This document shows positions 34,800 through 47,520 of a DNA stretch of 64,000 nt, one piece after another. The stretch is from Aporrectodea caliginosa (Eukaryota; Annelida; Clitellata; Crassiclitellata; Lumbricidae). The number at the start of each line of letters is the position of its first letter. The first letter of the stretch is position 1. The stretch covers positions 758,035-822,034 of the forward strand of contig JACEVL010000495.1 of assembly GCA_020284085.1 (NCBI GenBank), written 5' to 3'. The translations under genes were made by a program, and so were the position numbers. The notes below the pieces were generated by a model. That model was given only the letters and a program-made list of their open reading frames with translations, searched no databases and was not told the origin of the DNA.

Positions 34800-35470
34800 G
34801 GCTCCATCTCATAATAATTATCATCATGTCGTCATACCCTAATGCAATGCAGGCTTTGTAGCAATCAGAGAGCATCCGACCGAGCAAATTACTAGCATCG
34901 CTTGCAACCCAGATATGCAGAACAATCTAAGAATAATTATTATTGCTAAATATGAATTAGTCAGTCGCATAAAGATCGTACTCTGTAATGGACGATTCGC
35001 AATTCAAGGCTTAGAGTTTGATTCTTGTTTGGTGCATGCTCTGCTTCAATTATTTTCCTAGAAACAAAGATACTGTGTATATCTGCATGTCGATCCGCTA
35101 TATTTACTTGCTTGCTGTACGCTCTATTTCAACGATTCCAGCGAAAAGGCATTGATACGAAATGATAAACAAAACACGTCCGTTAGCGACGTCTCACTCT
35201 CGGGTCATGGAATATACGTGTTTCATTTCGATACTTTTAGAAGCATAGAATTGTCTACCTGATCTAACCATTATCTTTGTGTTACTGACAGCTTTTTCTA
35301 CTAATAATACCTCGTATTGTGTATATACCTGTATATCACCGTCGCAATTCACTTGCGATTACGCAGATTTCGCCAATAACGTTCTGTCTTACTAATCGTA
35401 ATCTCGAGATTTCTACAGTTCCCACAACGAAGACGTGTCTACAGAAGGAAAAAACCGCGGGTACCAGAAA
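34800..35470. other. Intron, nothing recognised
   Basis: Ordinary sequence without coding, RNA or repeat signals that I can name. Confidence 0.35.
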
Positions 35471-35476
35471 GAGATA

Positions 35477-35697
35477 TATAAATATATATAGAGAGAGAGA
35501 CAGAGACAGACAGACAGAGAGAGAGAGACAGACAGACAGAGGCAGAGAGAGAGACAGACAGACAGAGAGAGACAGACAGAGACAGACAGAGACAGAGAGA
35601 GAGACAGAGAGAGAGAAGACAGAAGGGAGAAGATAGACAGATAGACAGATAGACAGACAGCCAGAGGCAGACAGACAGACACACAGACAGACAGAAC
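35477..35697. repeat. (GACA)/(GA) microsatellite
   Basis: Purine-rich gagagaca and gacagaca units over ~220 bases. Opposite strand bias to the TC tract at 31.7 kb. Confidence 0.95.
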
Positions 35698-35699
35698 AA

Positions 35700-38155
35700 A
35701 TTGAAAGTGTTCAGAAGTGAAATTGTCCAGACACAACAGGAACTATAAGGCTACAAGCAATAAAAGGCAGAAAGAGCCAAATTTAACTATAGCCTACAAC
35801 ATGGATTATAAAGAGAGACATGAATTATAAAGAAAAAGTATAATATACGGTAACAACTGACCTTTAAAGTCTTCATCAGTAGCCTAATGTTTATTAACTT
35901 CCTCTTAAAACATTTGCTGCATGTGTCATTTGCTAATTCACATTGCACAGGTCTAGGTGGGAAAGTTTTGACGACTCTTTTGGAATCGGTTTAAAGAATT
36001 CAAGCTGTCAAAATGTCTTATTGCCATTTCTAGTCATTCAGTTTCTGTGGGGGCGGTCTGTTCGTTTCTTTACTTTTTCTGCTTTCGCTCTTTTCATCGA
36101 TATACTCTTTGCCCTAGTTTTACTCTTCTGTTCCTTCTCTTTCTTTGCGAGGATTATCCAAAAGCTTGACAGCTTCTACTTATAGTGCCTCAGCAGGGTC
36201 AAGCGGTTTCACTATCCATGTCAGGTATATGAAGATCAGGAGGAGAATAGCAACAGCATCAGGCTCTTCCACAGTCCGGAAACACAGACTCGGTTGTTTT
36301 TGGACACGTCGAACGAGCTCCGAAAGATGAGAACCATCGGAGATCCCAGTGGACCGCAATGAACACACACCCCCCGAAAGCCTGGAGAAGACAATGCTTC
36401 CTTTGCAGTCCCAGCCATAATCTTAGTCTTCGATCAGTTTTCTTTATGTTCGGGAGCGAAGTATCTCGCTCCTTCTGCTCTCCTGTGTTATTCAACACTT
36501 GTTCAACTTTCTTCGTTGCTCAGATCGTTTGAACCTCAGGTACATGTAGCTCTTGACTCCACTGTCTCTAGTTTCTGGGCTCTATGCTTCACGCAATAAT
36601 TGTCTAGCTATGATATGAGCAGTTTAAGTATTGTGCCTTGTGTATCTTTTACACGTGTTCTCTTGCTCTTATTGTTCAGTGCACTGGCTGTTTTGGATTT
36701 TCTACGGTTTAACGATAGTTTTATAGGATCTACTATTAAATCTTTGATTGATATTTAACTTAAGCATACTATTTCCTTCCCCTTTTCCTCTTCCTCGTTT
36801 TCCTCTTTTTTTACTTCCACCTCTTTTTCTTCTTCCCCTCTTCCTCCTCCTCCTCCTACTGCTCTACTTTCTTATTCTGATCGCAGACACCGTGATCGAT
36901 TCAGCAGGCACTGGCAATACATTAGGTCTTTGCACGAAGCTAACGAATTGACATTTATTATCGCACCGTTGAGGTCCATAGGGACTTAATTCACGTCTGC
37001 GGTAACTCACAGGCAGCTCATCTACCGTTAAAAGCTGCACAGAGCCATACCTCTTTACGAGTATTGGATTACTTCATACAGAGTTAATAGCCTTTAAGGA
37101 AAGAGCGCACACATTACCCAGAAGATCATAAAAAGGGAATCTTCCTTATCCGTGTCAAGGCTATACTCTCTGATTTACTGAACTTCTGGTTTCTTTCCTC
37201 GGTTTAAAAGGTCCGTTAGCCAAAGCATTGATGGAGATGAATAAATCGATACTGTAAATATCAATAAATCTTTACGGAGCAATAACATTTTGGCATTCTT
37301 ATGGCTCATATAGACCGGATTATCTGCAATGCACTCAGTGCACCTTTTTTTTTACTGCTGTCCGGAATCTCATTCGCTGCATCCGGTGTTGGCTTCAAGC
37401 TACAGAAGTGTAACGAACTGATGGGATAAAGTTATCTTCTTTTGTTCGACTTTTCAAAATCTTATTTCAATTTTTCTTTCTATTCATTGATCGATCAATT
37501 CCATTTCTTTACAGTCCAAATGCTTATATTTCTTCGTCATAAATTGCTGCTCTTAATTTCAGCTTCCTTCTTACTCCAACTGTTCACTCCGTTTTTCTTC
37601 GGATTTCTAGGAACAATATTATTTTTCCAGTCATCTTTTACTCTCGTAGCTTATCTGTCTTCGATTGCTACTCGGTGTCCTATCTCTCCTTGCATCAACT
37701 ATTATTTACCACCAATTCTAACTCTTATCGGTTAAGCTCAAGTTCAAACTTTGACTTCATTCCACCTCTATTCTTTTCTCAGGCGTTAGCTATTTTAGGA
37801 GACAGAGTTCTGTCCTGCCTGACAGCGATCCCAACGACAGGATGGAACTGAGAGGCAAGCAAGCTAGCATTCCATCTAACCAATGCAAAAAGCTTACCAT
37901 GTCCACTGCAGATAATATCAACAATAATTGTTACCGATATATTTTTTCTGTATGATTCATGTTTCTCTTTATAATTCATGTCGTGGTTAAGTTTGGCTCT
38001 TTCTGTCTCTTATTGTTTGAAGCCTTATAGTTCCTGTTGTGTCTGGTCATTTTCTCCTTTGAACACTTGTCAATTTGTTCTCTCTCACTCGTGGCCCCTT
38101 ATCAGTTTGTTTTATGTTTCTGGTCTTTATTCGATTTGTCTACTTGCCTCCGTTT
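35700..38155. other. Intron, T/C-biased, nothing recognised
   Basis: Includes a pyrimidine-rich patch at about 36771-36862. Open frames at 35943-36185 and 37442-37735 are hydrophobic only because of the T-rich composition. Confidence 0.35.
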
Positions 38156-38159
38156 GATG

Positions 38160-38400
38160 TGGTCTTTTGTTTCTGGCTTCCATTTCGATTTGGTCTCTTT
38201 ACTTCTGGCCTCAATTTGGTCTCTTTACTTCTAGCCTCAATTTGGTCTCTTTACTTCTAGCCTACATTCGTTTGGTCTCTCTACTTCTGGCCTCAATTTG
38301 ATTTGGTCTCTTTGCTTCTAACCTCCGTTGTCTCTTCTTATGGCCTCCATTCGATTTGGTCTCTTTGCTTCTGGCCTTATTTATAAGGCCTTATCTCTGG
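38160..38400. repeat. ~27-bp imperfect tandem repeats
   Basis: Units of ggcctcaatttggtctcttt then acttct, with variants (agcctacattcg, aacctccgttg). About eight copies, decaying toward both ends. Confidence 0.8.
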
Positions 38401-39452
38401 ATCCTTTCAGTTTGTCTTTCCTATGGCCATTGTTCTACGTGGTTTCAGGCACGCCTGCAGCCAAAGCGAATTAATAGAAAGTCGTTTGATTCTGTTCTCG
38501 GAATAGGTTAAACGCGGACAACATCCCAATCGAACTTGGACCCAGTTTTAAACAGAGGAAGAGGCGGAGACAGATAGACGTAGTAAACAGATTGAATGCG
38601 TCTAGTGTTGCATCCAGTTATGGACCCGGAACACACACGTCTCTGCAATCAGTTGCAGTTAATGGCTGAGGCTTAGAGCCATCAACGTCTCGGCTTCCAT
38701 TCAGAATTCGCCGGTGGGCATGATTAGTCTCGGCCAAAGCACTTCTGCAGAAAGAAGTCGCCGCATTCAGCATTGGAACGGCGATGCTTTTCAAACGTGG
38801 CGCTACGATCGTCTATACTCTATAGGTGTTGATGCCCAGACGCCGAAGTATAGCCACATTGTCGTCAAAAATGAACCATTGGCTGCAATGTTCTGCGCAC
38901 GCGCATAAATTTGTAGCAACAGAATCGTAAGTTTAGCCAGTAATCGCCCTTTTTGACGGGTAAAGTACTACCTACAAAGTACGTTTGAAGATTCAGATAA
39001 TAATAATAAACATAAATAAATGAATAAATAAATAAATGGCACAAAAACACAGGACATATGCTTTACTCAGGACCATAGATGTAAGCTTGTGACAGGTAGG
39101 CGTATAGAGAACAAGAACACTTCTAATAATTATAAGCTAGTCATGGCCTATCTTAGATTTGAGTCCAATTCAGGGCAGTCCATTAAACTATCTTTGCACA
39201 TAAGGTACCAGCTGATTGTTTCTTCTTAGTAAAACATTATCACAGTACTTGACGCAGATCTAGGGCGGTAGTGGAACGAGGCCCAAACAGACTGAGACAT
39301 ACAAATGGAGGCCATAAGCAAGGCGACCATGATTGCGACAATCTCTCATAATAATCTCTCATAATATGTGCATATGGATAGAGATGATTTGCCTGAACAT
39401 AGCCAGATGATGACTTGGAGGAATTACCCTTCCGGCATGCCAATTAACACAT

Positions 39453-39831
39453 CATTCATTCAATAATTCATTCATTCATTCATTCACTCGGGGGGATTTA
39501 TATAGCAGCTCTTCAAGGGGTCTTCTCAGAGGTGCTCCCGACTCCAGCATGGCCAAAAAGTAGCAGTTTTTAAGCAATAATTATAGAACGCGTCAGAGAG
39601 CGTTTTGTAGGAACCAGGCATAGCTCTAGGGGGAGACCGTTCCATACCGTTGGACGCATTACTGAAAGAGCGCGATTTTGCATGGTAGCCGTGCGGGCAA
39701 ACGCGACCAAGAACATCCCCTCCCAGCAGAACGGAGGGATGTTCTTGGTAATGACGTGAACATGATGGCATGCTAGAAGACATATCTTGCGCCGAAGTAA
39801 CGTTGTGACCCAATACAAGTGTCCAAGCCAC
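39453..39831 (-). mobile_element. LINE 3' end with stem-loop tail
   Basis: The minus frame 39818-39570 contains NRALSVMRPTVWNGLPLEL, the AFS..GP..WN.LP motif at the end of L2/CR1 ORF2. The sequence then runs through tcgggagcacctctgag and ccttgaagagctgctatata into (aatg)n. This copy ties the reverse transcriptase C-terminus directly to the stem-loop tail seen elsewhere in the window. Confidence 0.85.
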
Positions 39832-39849
39832 TCATATGGATGGAAGCAA

Positions 39850-40380
39850 TCTGGCCGAACTTGAGCAGCTTCTGTCTTGTACTCAGAAGAAAGAATTCGT
39901 TCTTAGACGAGTTCTTAAGAAACACGTTGCATTCTATCGAAGCTGAAAATAGATCAGAGTAGATGGAAGGTGTCTAAAGTAAATTTGAAGCCGAGCCAGT
40001 GTCGTCAGCATTGTGGTAATGAAGCGATCGGTCAGCAAGCAGAGCAGTACGAGGAGTGGCAGGTCTATTATAGGCGTGAACATGGGAGTAAAATAAGGAG
40101 TGCCTCCACCACAGTTAAGGACAGACTGTAGTCTATTGAGTAAAATGGCACAACACGATGCTAACTGGCTAAGAGTTACATCAGGACGCCCGAACCAGTG
40201 TTTAAAAACGATCAAAATGAACCTATGCTGTGATGACACAGAATTTATTACAGCTACAGAACGCTGGATATTTTGTTATAGTACATTGGAAAACTATCAT
40301 ATGTGCTCAATCTGAAACCCAGTGTTTTATAAAGCTTAACATTCATCTTAACAGGTCATTTATCAAAAGAATCTAAGTGT
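39850..40380. other. Intron, nothing recognised
   Basis: No feature seen beyond short incidental frames. Confidence 0.35.
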
Positions 40381-40469
40381 AATGTTATGTAAATCTTCTA
40401 AAATTGCCCAGAGCCGACAAAAGCCACGTCAGAGGACCAGCCAATAGTCCCGCCACTGCTCGTACTCTG

Positions 40470-40570
40470 GCAGTGTCAGTCACAAGCCTGGATCAAGGAG
40501 GAGGGCGACGCTAATGATCTTTGTTATCACACAGTGTCGTTAAACTTAAACTACTACTACTACTACTACT
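40470..40570 (+). mobile_element. SINE 3' fragment with ACT tail
   Basis: The segment cgacgctaatgatctt, then agtgtcgttaaacttaa, matches the 3' end of the SINE at 11.4 kb (cgacactaatcatctt; agtgtcgttaagcccaa). It ends in (act)n at 40545-40570. The tRNA-like head is absent. Confidence 0.7.
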
Positions 40571-41280
40571 AACAGACTATTTATTTACCGGCGCTATTTC
40601 AAATCAAGTCCGCAATAGCGAGGTCAAAATTCGGGGAGGTCAAACCGAGGAGACAGCGTGGTGCTACGGTGGTAATCGGTGATGATGGAATGTGGCTGTG
40701 TGGTGGTGCAGTCGTAGAATCAAGATATGTTTATTGGAATTCCTTAAGGATTGTGGTTATCACAGACCTCTGTTTCTGTTTTGGAATTCAATGTGTTACG
40801 GTGCTAGCGAAATGTGTAATGGAGCTATAGCTAAAGTAAATAGGAAAAATATGTAGTTCATAGGCCCTCAAGTTGTTTTCGCCTACGAATAACTTATTGC
40901 TACACGTGGCTTTTTCTTCCTTCCATACTGGCTTGGTTAAATATAATTATACATGCTTACTTAGGTGCTCTACTTCGTTTAATGCCTACTGCTTACTTAA
41001 TTACTTATTTAGGACTATAATACATGTATTACACAGTGACCAGCGGGCGTCTTACTTGATCTATAGAGCATTGTATGACAAAGGGGTGCATTGTTGTCCA
41101 TTGGATAGTATCTTGTTCCAGGTTATAACCATGAGGATGCGACGTTCGGCTGATGCGGTTGTGCATCGATCTCTGCTGCCGCTGCTGCTGCTGCTGAGGC
41201 CCCGAAGTTGGGCGTTTTGCTTGACTTGATGGTAAGAGATTGACATCTGATTCATTCGAAAGATGCCGTCGTCCTAAGAT
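40571..41280. other. Intron, nothing recognised
   Basis: The 118-residue plus frame at 40873-41229 has no recognisable domain. Confidence 0.35.
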
Positions 41281-41838
41281 AGTTTATGAGGATCAGAAGG
41301 AGAGAAGAGAGACGAAGAGGAAGACAGAAGAAGGAGGAGGAGAATGAAAATGAGCAAGAGGGCGAAGAAAAGAGCTAGGAGTAGAGGAGGAATAAGAGGC
41401 GAAGAGGAAGAGGATGAGGAGCAGGAAGAGGAGGAAGAAGAGGAAGAGGAGGACAAAGATATGGAGGGAATAAAGTGAAAAGAAAGAGACTAGTAGAAGG
41501 AGGAGGAGGAGAAGGAGGAGGAGGAGAAGGAGGAGGAGGAGGATGAAACTGCAGAAGAGGAAGAAGAAAAGAACTAGGAGCAGGGGAGTAGGAGAAAGAG
41601 AAGGAGTAGAAAGACATGGCGAGAATAAGGTGAAGAGGAAGAGGAGGAGCAGCAGCAGCAAGAGGAAGAAGAGGAATAGGAGGAGGAGAGAATAAGGCGA
41701 AGAGGAAGAGAGGGAGGAGCAGGAGAAGGAGGAGCAGGAGGAGAAAGAGAAGAAAGAACAGGAAGAGGAAGAGGAGGAGAAGGACATTGGTAGAATAAAG
41801 TGAAGTGGAGGAGGAGGAGAAGGAGGAGGATGAAGAGT
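41281..41838. repeat. ~560-bp purine (GGA/GAA) tract
   Basis: Almost only A and G on the plus strand, with gga and gaa triplets, interrupted by occasional pyrimidines. It gives spurious SSSSS/LLLLL minus frames up to 236 residues. Such tracts can form triplex DNA. Confidence 0.92.
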
Positions 41839-41999
41839 AGGTTTCGTGCAGAAGTGGATCGACTTGGCAATAGTTGACGGTCGACGGAGGACCGTCGCTT
41901 ATTTGATAACGGACGACGTCTTCAACATTGATCCGTTTGTTGCTCGTGTACGTTGCTTTCGTCTTTCGTGCTTTCGGAGAAAGATGGAAAATGGAAGGA

Positions 42000-42310
42000 G
42001 GAGGAGGAGGAGGAGGAGGTTGGATCGTGGGAGGCGGAAGGACCAGAAAGAATAAAACATGACCAAAGAAATACATGGACAGCACGGATAAATACTAATG
42101 ATAAAAAACCAACAGAAAGGGAAAGAGACAGACAGACAGAGACAGACAGAGTGACAGACAGACAGACAGAGAGACAGACAGAGGGAGGGAGAGAGACAGA
42201 GAGAGAGAGACAGATATAGAGAGACAGATATAGAGAGACAGAGGGACACAGAGAGAGACAGAGACAGACAGACAGAAACAGAGAGACAGACACATAGAGA
42301 CAGAGAGGAT
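42000..42310. repeat. (GGA)n then (GACA)n microsatellite
   Basis: A short aggaggagg run at 41996-42020, then from about 42107 gacagaca and gagagaca units with two gatatagagagaca blocks. Confidence 0.93.
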
Positions 42311-42329
42311 ATGCTCTGGTGAGGATATG

Positions 42330-42760
42330 AACACCTTTATTAGCCTACGCCAAAGACTGCAGGAACATTAACAGAGAGCGAAATCAACCAACGCAGAAAT
42401 GTTAAAGCACATATCATCAATTTGAGTCATTAGCAGTCCACCTCGCTGTATACGTGCAATTAAAACTGCGATGCAATTGGATAATAGCATCATGTTTATT
42501 CGCGAATACCAGTGCAAGGCAATCAACGTTATATTAATTATCAATTAAGTATGTCCAGAGCAGAATATGTAGACTACTGTGGCAACGTTTGCGGAAAAGT
42601 ATAATTGGAAATATAATTTACACCGACGTACTTTCAACAGGAATACAAAGTCAGTTCAAGTTTTCACGCTTTCCAGTTTATAACACCCGAATACAGCGCG
42701 ATATACAGAGTTCCAGCATCCAATACACTCTATTGTTTTGCTGATAAGGTCAGAGCAAGA
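42330..42760 (-). mobile_element. Second copy of the CWNSVYR-type LINE 3' end
   Basis: It aligns with 19.54-19.99 kb: gaacacctttattagcc, tagcatcatgtttattc, gaataccagtgcaaggcaa, gcgatatacagagttccag. It is more mutated, with no long frame left. Confidence 0.75.
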
Positions 42761-43500
42761 CATCAAACAAGGGCAAAGAGTACAGGGCAAAGAGTACAGC
42801 TCTTCTGTAACATGGGATGAAGAGTTTCATCGAAATTGGAAGTATGAGAAACAATCTCACGCACTCTGACAAGAACGATCACTTTAAGGGATCGACATCT
42901 ACGACCACCAACTAAATGCACACCCAAAAAATTTAAATCAATTCACCTAATGAGGCAAATAAGCACCCAGTAACTTTGGCTCAATTGACTTTACCAAATG
43001 TAGTGTCTATACAATTATAAAATAGTGTAAATGTATATGTTCGCGCTTTCTATAGCGACCGTATAATGGCCTCGACCCCTGCTAATTTTTCATTGCATTG
43101 ATCGGGTGAGATCCTTCAGCACCGCTCGCCCGTTTGAATGGATGCCGCGATATCTAGGGTCTTCGTGCAAAGACCGTGCTATTGCTATAGATTTATATAT
43201 CTGAAATAAATAAGCCATCATCGGTAAGCGAATCGCGATCCGCACGCTCTCTAACACAGAGGCGCAGGAGACGCAACCTACCTCTTACCAATGTAGCTAA
43301 CTGGACCTAGTGCCGTTAAACTGCAATGTAAAGTGCACTGCATAAGTAGACCAACATAAGCAGGACTTAAAGACTGCATTCCGAGAGGGAAGAGCACACT
43401 AATGTACGCATACAAAAAGCAACAATAGAATTAGTTTGATGCAGCATCCTGCATAAGTAGACCAACGCCTTAAATTATCAGCGAATAATGCAAAAGGAGG
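42760..43500. other. Intron, minor duplications only
   Basis: Gggcaaagagtaca is duplicated at 42770-42800. Gcataagtagaccaac occurs near 43340 and near 43453. Nothing else recognised. Confidence 0.4.
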
Positions 43501-43511
43501 TAAAACATAGC

Positions 43512-43596
43512 AGTTTGTCTTTCCAGTTCCACGTTGGCAGCGGTGTCAGATGTCGCATCTGAAACCGCTGCCAACGTGTAACTGGAAAGGCAAACT
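43512..43596. repeat. 40-bp-stem hairpin (pre-miRNA-like or mini-foldback)
   Basis: The left arm (agtttgtctttccagttc, then cacgttggcagcggtgtcag, then at) and the right arm 43557-43596 pair over 40 positions, with two mismatches and one G-U. The loop is gtcgc. It could fold as RNA on either strand. The loop is short for a typical miRNA precursor, so a foldback element or a palindromic duplication is equally possible. Confidence 0.75.
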
Positions 43597-43749
43597 ACCA
43601 TCTAACCACATAATTATAGTATATTATAGACATATGCGCAGCTCAACCCTATAATATACTATATGTAATCTTACCGCTACAACGCAGATAATAGCAGCAA
43701 TGTTTGTATTGTTTTGTATTTAAAGATTGAAGCGTTCAGAGCAATAACC

Positions 43750-43767
43750 AGGTATGTCGACATACCT
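43750..43767. repeat. 18-bp perfect palindrome
   Basis: Aggtatgtcgacatacct reads the same on both strands. Related words (ggtatgtcgac, gtatgtcaacata, gacatacccgg, ataaccgggtatg) recur over the next 450 bases to 44.2 kb. They may be the remains of an inverted-repeat element. Confidence 0.8.
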
Positions 43768-44199
43768 ATTTATGCTAAAAAGTAGCCAGCGTGCTTGGAA
43801 TATAGTATTCTATATACCCTGCAAATTTGGTGCAGATCTGATTGTTTTGGATAGCCTTTTGAATAACGTTGTATGTCAACATATGGTATCTTGCAGCCGG
43901 AAGTAATCTACCATTACTCCAGTGCAATATCCCAGTATGATAACAAACACTGTCATTTTTTCTTGTATTCTTTGTATTAAACCCGGTGAAACAATCAGGT
44001 TATTTGACATACCCGGCATTTTTCACGATTTTCGTAGCCTACTGTGTAATAGCGACCGTTTGGTGCAAGAATAAGGTATGTCGACTTACACCAGGTGGTT
44101 TGCAGCTGCTAGAAAACAAACTTTGTCTACATAGCCTGTTACTGCACCCGTATTGATACTGATGGTAAAGTGTTGATGTTGGCAATAACCGGGTATGAA

Positions 44200-44890
44200 G
44201 CAAAAATGTTGTGTAAAAAATAATGTTATCTTTCGCATTGCATCATGCAACAATAATTCGTTACAGAAAATAATACTTAGACGGTGCTTCAAGCAGCTTG
44301 TTCGTTATGTGGTCAAATGGCTTAGATACAGCAGTTTGAAGTATCAGATTTTTGAAGCCATTTTCCTGAAACTTAGTTATTTCTCTGAATTTCTTGAACT
44401 AATTATTGTTCCCGATATGCCATTAACTCACTAAACTGATAACTGTTCTTGCTATCTAAAGCTTCCGAGCATTTGTTAGCGTGAAGCTATTACAGAACAG
44501 GACAGAACACGAGAGAGGATATGAGATGTAAAGGCAGAACTACAGAAAACAGGACAGTACAGGACAGAACATGTTAACTATAAAAGAAAAGTGTTGTATT
44601 TAAATGTGTATGTGTATATGTATATGAATATGTATATGTATATAACCACGCTTTTATTGAAACCAGTTGAACAAAAGGTTTGACAAGAGACAAGATAAAC
44701 AATGATGATGTTGGTTCAAAGGGAGTCCTAAAAGGGCCTATAAGCCCCGCTGACAAGGGTCACCCTAAAGTAAAGTAATGCTAGTAATAAGGTGGTCGGG
44801 AAATATCTATAAGTCTCTGTTTTAAAAGACAGGGAACAAATGATGAGTTATCAAAGAACAAATCTTAACTAGTTAACTAACGTGCACACA
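44200..44890. other. Intron, short TATG repeats only
   Basis: Tgtatatgtatatg runs near 44605-44645. Acagaac/aggacag words repeat around 44500-44575. No gene signal. Confidence 0.4.
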
Positions 44891-44912
44891 GAATAAACTT
44901 ACCGGAGATACA

Positions 44913-44938
44913 TATGTATATGTATATGTATATGTATA

Positions 44939-44977
<39 letters not shown>

Positions 44978-45040
44978 GTATGTATATGTACATGTATATG
45001 TATATATATATACAGCATACGTATATGTATATGTATATAG
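44913..45040. repeat. (TATATG)n microsatellite
   Basis: Tatatg hexamers with tatg and catg variants over about 125 bases. Confidence 0.95.
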
Positions 45041-45984
45041 GCAGAGAGAATAAAATGATGATACTGTACGTACTTTAGGCCTAATTCAGACAGACACTGA
45101 ACTAGACTCCTAGACTATTAGACGAAATGCCAGAAACGCACAAAGGGAGACAGACAGACAGACGCACATAAAAGCCCACGTAAACAGAGAAATCGATTAG
45201 GAAACAAACTACGACAGAGGAGGAGCAAAGAGTGGGAAAGGTTCGCGGAAAGTGAAAGGAAATTGCCGAAAATGCGAAAGAACAATAAAATTGCAATCAA
45301 TGTCCATTGTCGTGTCAGACAAAAGTCAAGCCGCAGTCGTCATTAAGTTAATTAGTGTCTTTAATGGCGTCCGAACTGATAAAAGGCCTCGTCCTCTTTT
45401 GATGATGACTTTGGTTAGGTTCTGATGAAAAATTCTGATAAAAAAATTTTATAGATATATCGTTTGAATTACACAATGATATTTCTATTTTCTAGGCAAA
45501 GAAATTGCTGTCATCCAAGATTCAACTCACGGCGCGTTGTTTGAAATTAGCATACCTTTGTCAAGCTAAATAATCTGTAGAAATATCTGCTTTAAGGTTC
45601 ACAAGATACTATAATTATCATTGAAATAAGCTGACCAGTTTCTGATTCTTGTTCAAACTTCATACACACAAATATTGCATTCAAAACCGGACTGTGACTT
45701 TACTTGTGTTATGCCTCGCACTAGGACAGTGTTTGGCTCTGGGCGTTCTGGGGGAGGGGCGGGGGTGGGTGAGTGGAGACTGGTCCAAAAGCAATGGAAT
45801 TGACTGCCCTGTTTTCTGCATTCTGTCTATAATATATCAGGTTATTCTACTTTACTTTTCACAGCGCTATAGAAGTAAGCAGATTATACACTTCTTCAAT
45901 ATGAACAATACGTGGGCGTAAAATCTTTTTTAACTTCTCGACTGTGAAATAAGTAGCATAGTTATTAATTTTGATTGTGGCTTA

Positions 45985-46020
45985 TTGGATAGTTTATATA
46001 GCGCTTCCGTTTGGAAAAGA
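45985..46020 (-). mobile_element. L2-type 3' stem-loop remnant
   Basis: Tttatatagcgcttcc (minus: ggaagcgctatataaa) is the terminal arm of the LINE tail. Too short to say more. Confidence 0.4.
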
Positions 46021-46552
46021 CGCAAGAGTAAAAAAAACTTCATAGCGCATTGATAACAGCCATTTGCCTCAATCGCATATATACAGGACTCAGGAAGTCA
46101 CGATATTTATAATATAATGGATTTTTAGGCCCACAGGCGTTCCTTGTTATGCACACATGTATGTATACTATAATGTACAATTGTACAATGTACATGTATG
46201 TATATATGTATGTGTCTATGTATGTATGCATGCATGCATTTATGTAGAAACTTAGGAAGATGTGCGTTAGCGCATTTGCAAAAGAGGGACAGACAGCCAG
46301 GCAGAAAGACACAGATCTCGAGTGCCATAAAATAGAGAGAAACACACGGAGAGAGACAAAATTCAATCGGAGGCTGAACGAGGGAAGAAGACTAGTTAAA
46401 ATATTCAAGATGGCAGCCGCATTCTTTGACTAGACAGTGCAGCTGTAGTTTAATTCGTCCATGATCACTGGTCACACTCGACAATCGAGTGTCTTCAGAT
46501 ATCAGCCAACAACCGAACAGATCTAATCTCTCCGACTCCGTTCGCTGCTGTT

Positions 46553-46562
46553 GTTGCGGCGG

Positions 46563-46593
<31 letters not shown>

Positions 46594-46622
46594 CGGCGAA
46601 GGCGGCGGCGGTGGCGGTGGCT
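46553..46622. repeat. (GGC)n CpG-rich repeat
   Basis: About 20 ggc triplets with ggt and gaa variants, inside the large receptor intron. A CpG-rich spot here could mark an alternative promoter, but no transcript evidence can be seen. Confidence 0.9.
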
Positions 46623-46894
46623 GTCTCTCCCGCAGCTGATGATGTAAACAGCAGACGTCATGTCGGATTCATTCCGCAGATTCAACACACGCACCAGATG
46701 CTCTGGACATGTTGCCAACTACTGCATGCTCTGGGTGGGATCCACTGGCTGGGGAGCGCTACGTGTGGGAGCCCGCCTCTGGCGAATTTTCTAATTATCA
46801 TCCTAGCACTGCTTTGTTTATTGAAGCTTTTGTTTTTAATACACTATGTAACATCATTAGGATAGCGTATAGAGAACGCCTCGATTAGATTCGT

Positions 46895-47455
46895 TTTAAG
46901 TGAAATGCTTCACCTCTTTGGGCAAGTTAGATCACAATTGCAATTCAAAAATTACAATTGTGTTTTCTCTACTATTCAGTACTATATTCGATTTTCTAAC
47001 CAAACCGGAATCAACCTGGTTTATGAAGACGTTCCTCTTCCGTCCTAACATTTTCCGTCCTCCTGTCACCTCATATATAAGATTTGATAATCATTCTATA
47101 GCTTAAGGTGCTTCACCTCGTTGGGCTAAACTCCCACGGCAAACAACTGACCTTTGCTACCGGTTCACAAACTCTGCATCTCTTGCAATTTCTGCGGAGG
47201 ATTTCGTTCAAAACTGAAAGCAGTACCTTTAAATAATTATATTTTGCTTTCTCCTCCTCATCTCTTATCTCTCAAAACACCACCCACCATCGCCGTGTGA
47301 CCACCTGCCTATACATAACTGTTTATTGGTTTGACTTGTGGAACTGAACTTGGATTTAAACCTGTGAAAACCTGCGCCTGTCAATAAACTGGTTTCAAGA
47401 ACTTAGCCTCGTTGGACGCTTGTGAGGAAATCTGTAGAAAACGATAACAATCAAT
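46895..47455 (+). mobile_element. LINE 3' region, family B
   Basis: A degraded FMKTFLFRPNIF-like C-terminus at about 47020 is followed by a 3' UTR with gcgcctgtcaataaactgg and gaggaaatctgtag. The same UTR words recur near 52.59, 54.33, 59.47 and 63.78 kb, always on plus. Short direct repeats (gcttcacctc-ttggg) occur within it. Confidence 0.6.
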
Positions 47456-47520
47456 GACAATTTCCTGATTAAGCAGTCGTAAATAAGCGAGTTATAATAT
47501 CTGTTCACGCCATCGTAATC

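Noticed and set aside
40873..41229. A 118-residue plus-strand frame in the large intron
   Set aside because: No domain, no flanking splice sites of quality, and partly built on a CTG run.
41293..42085. Minus-strand Ser/Leu/Pro-rich frames up to 236 residues
   Set aside because: Complement of a purine tract; no codon signature.
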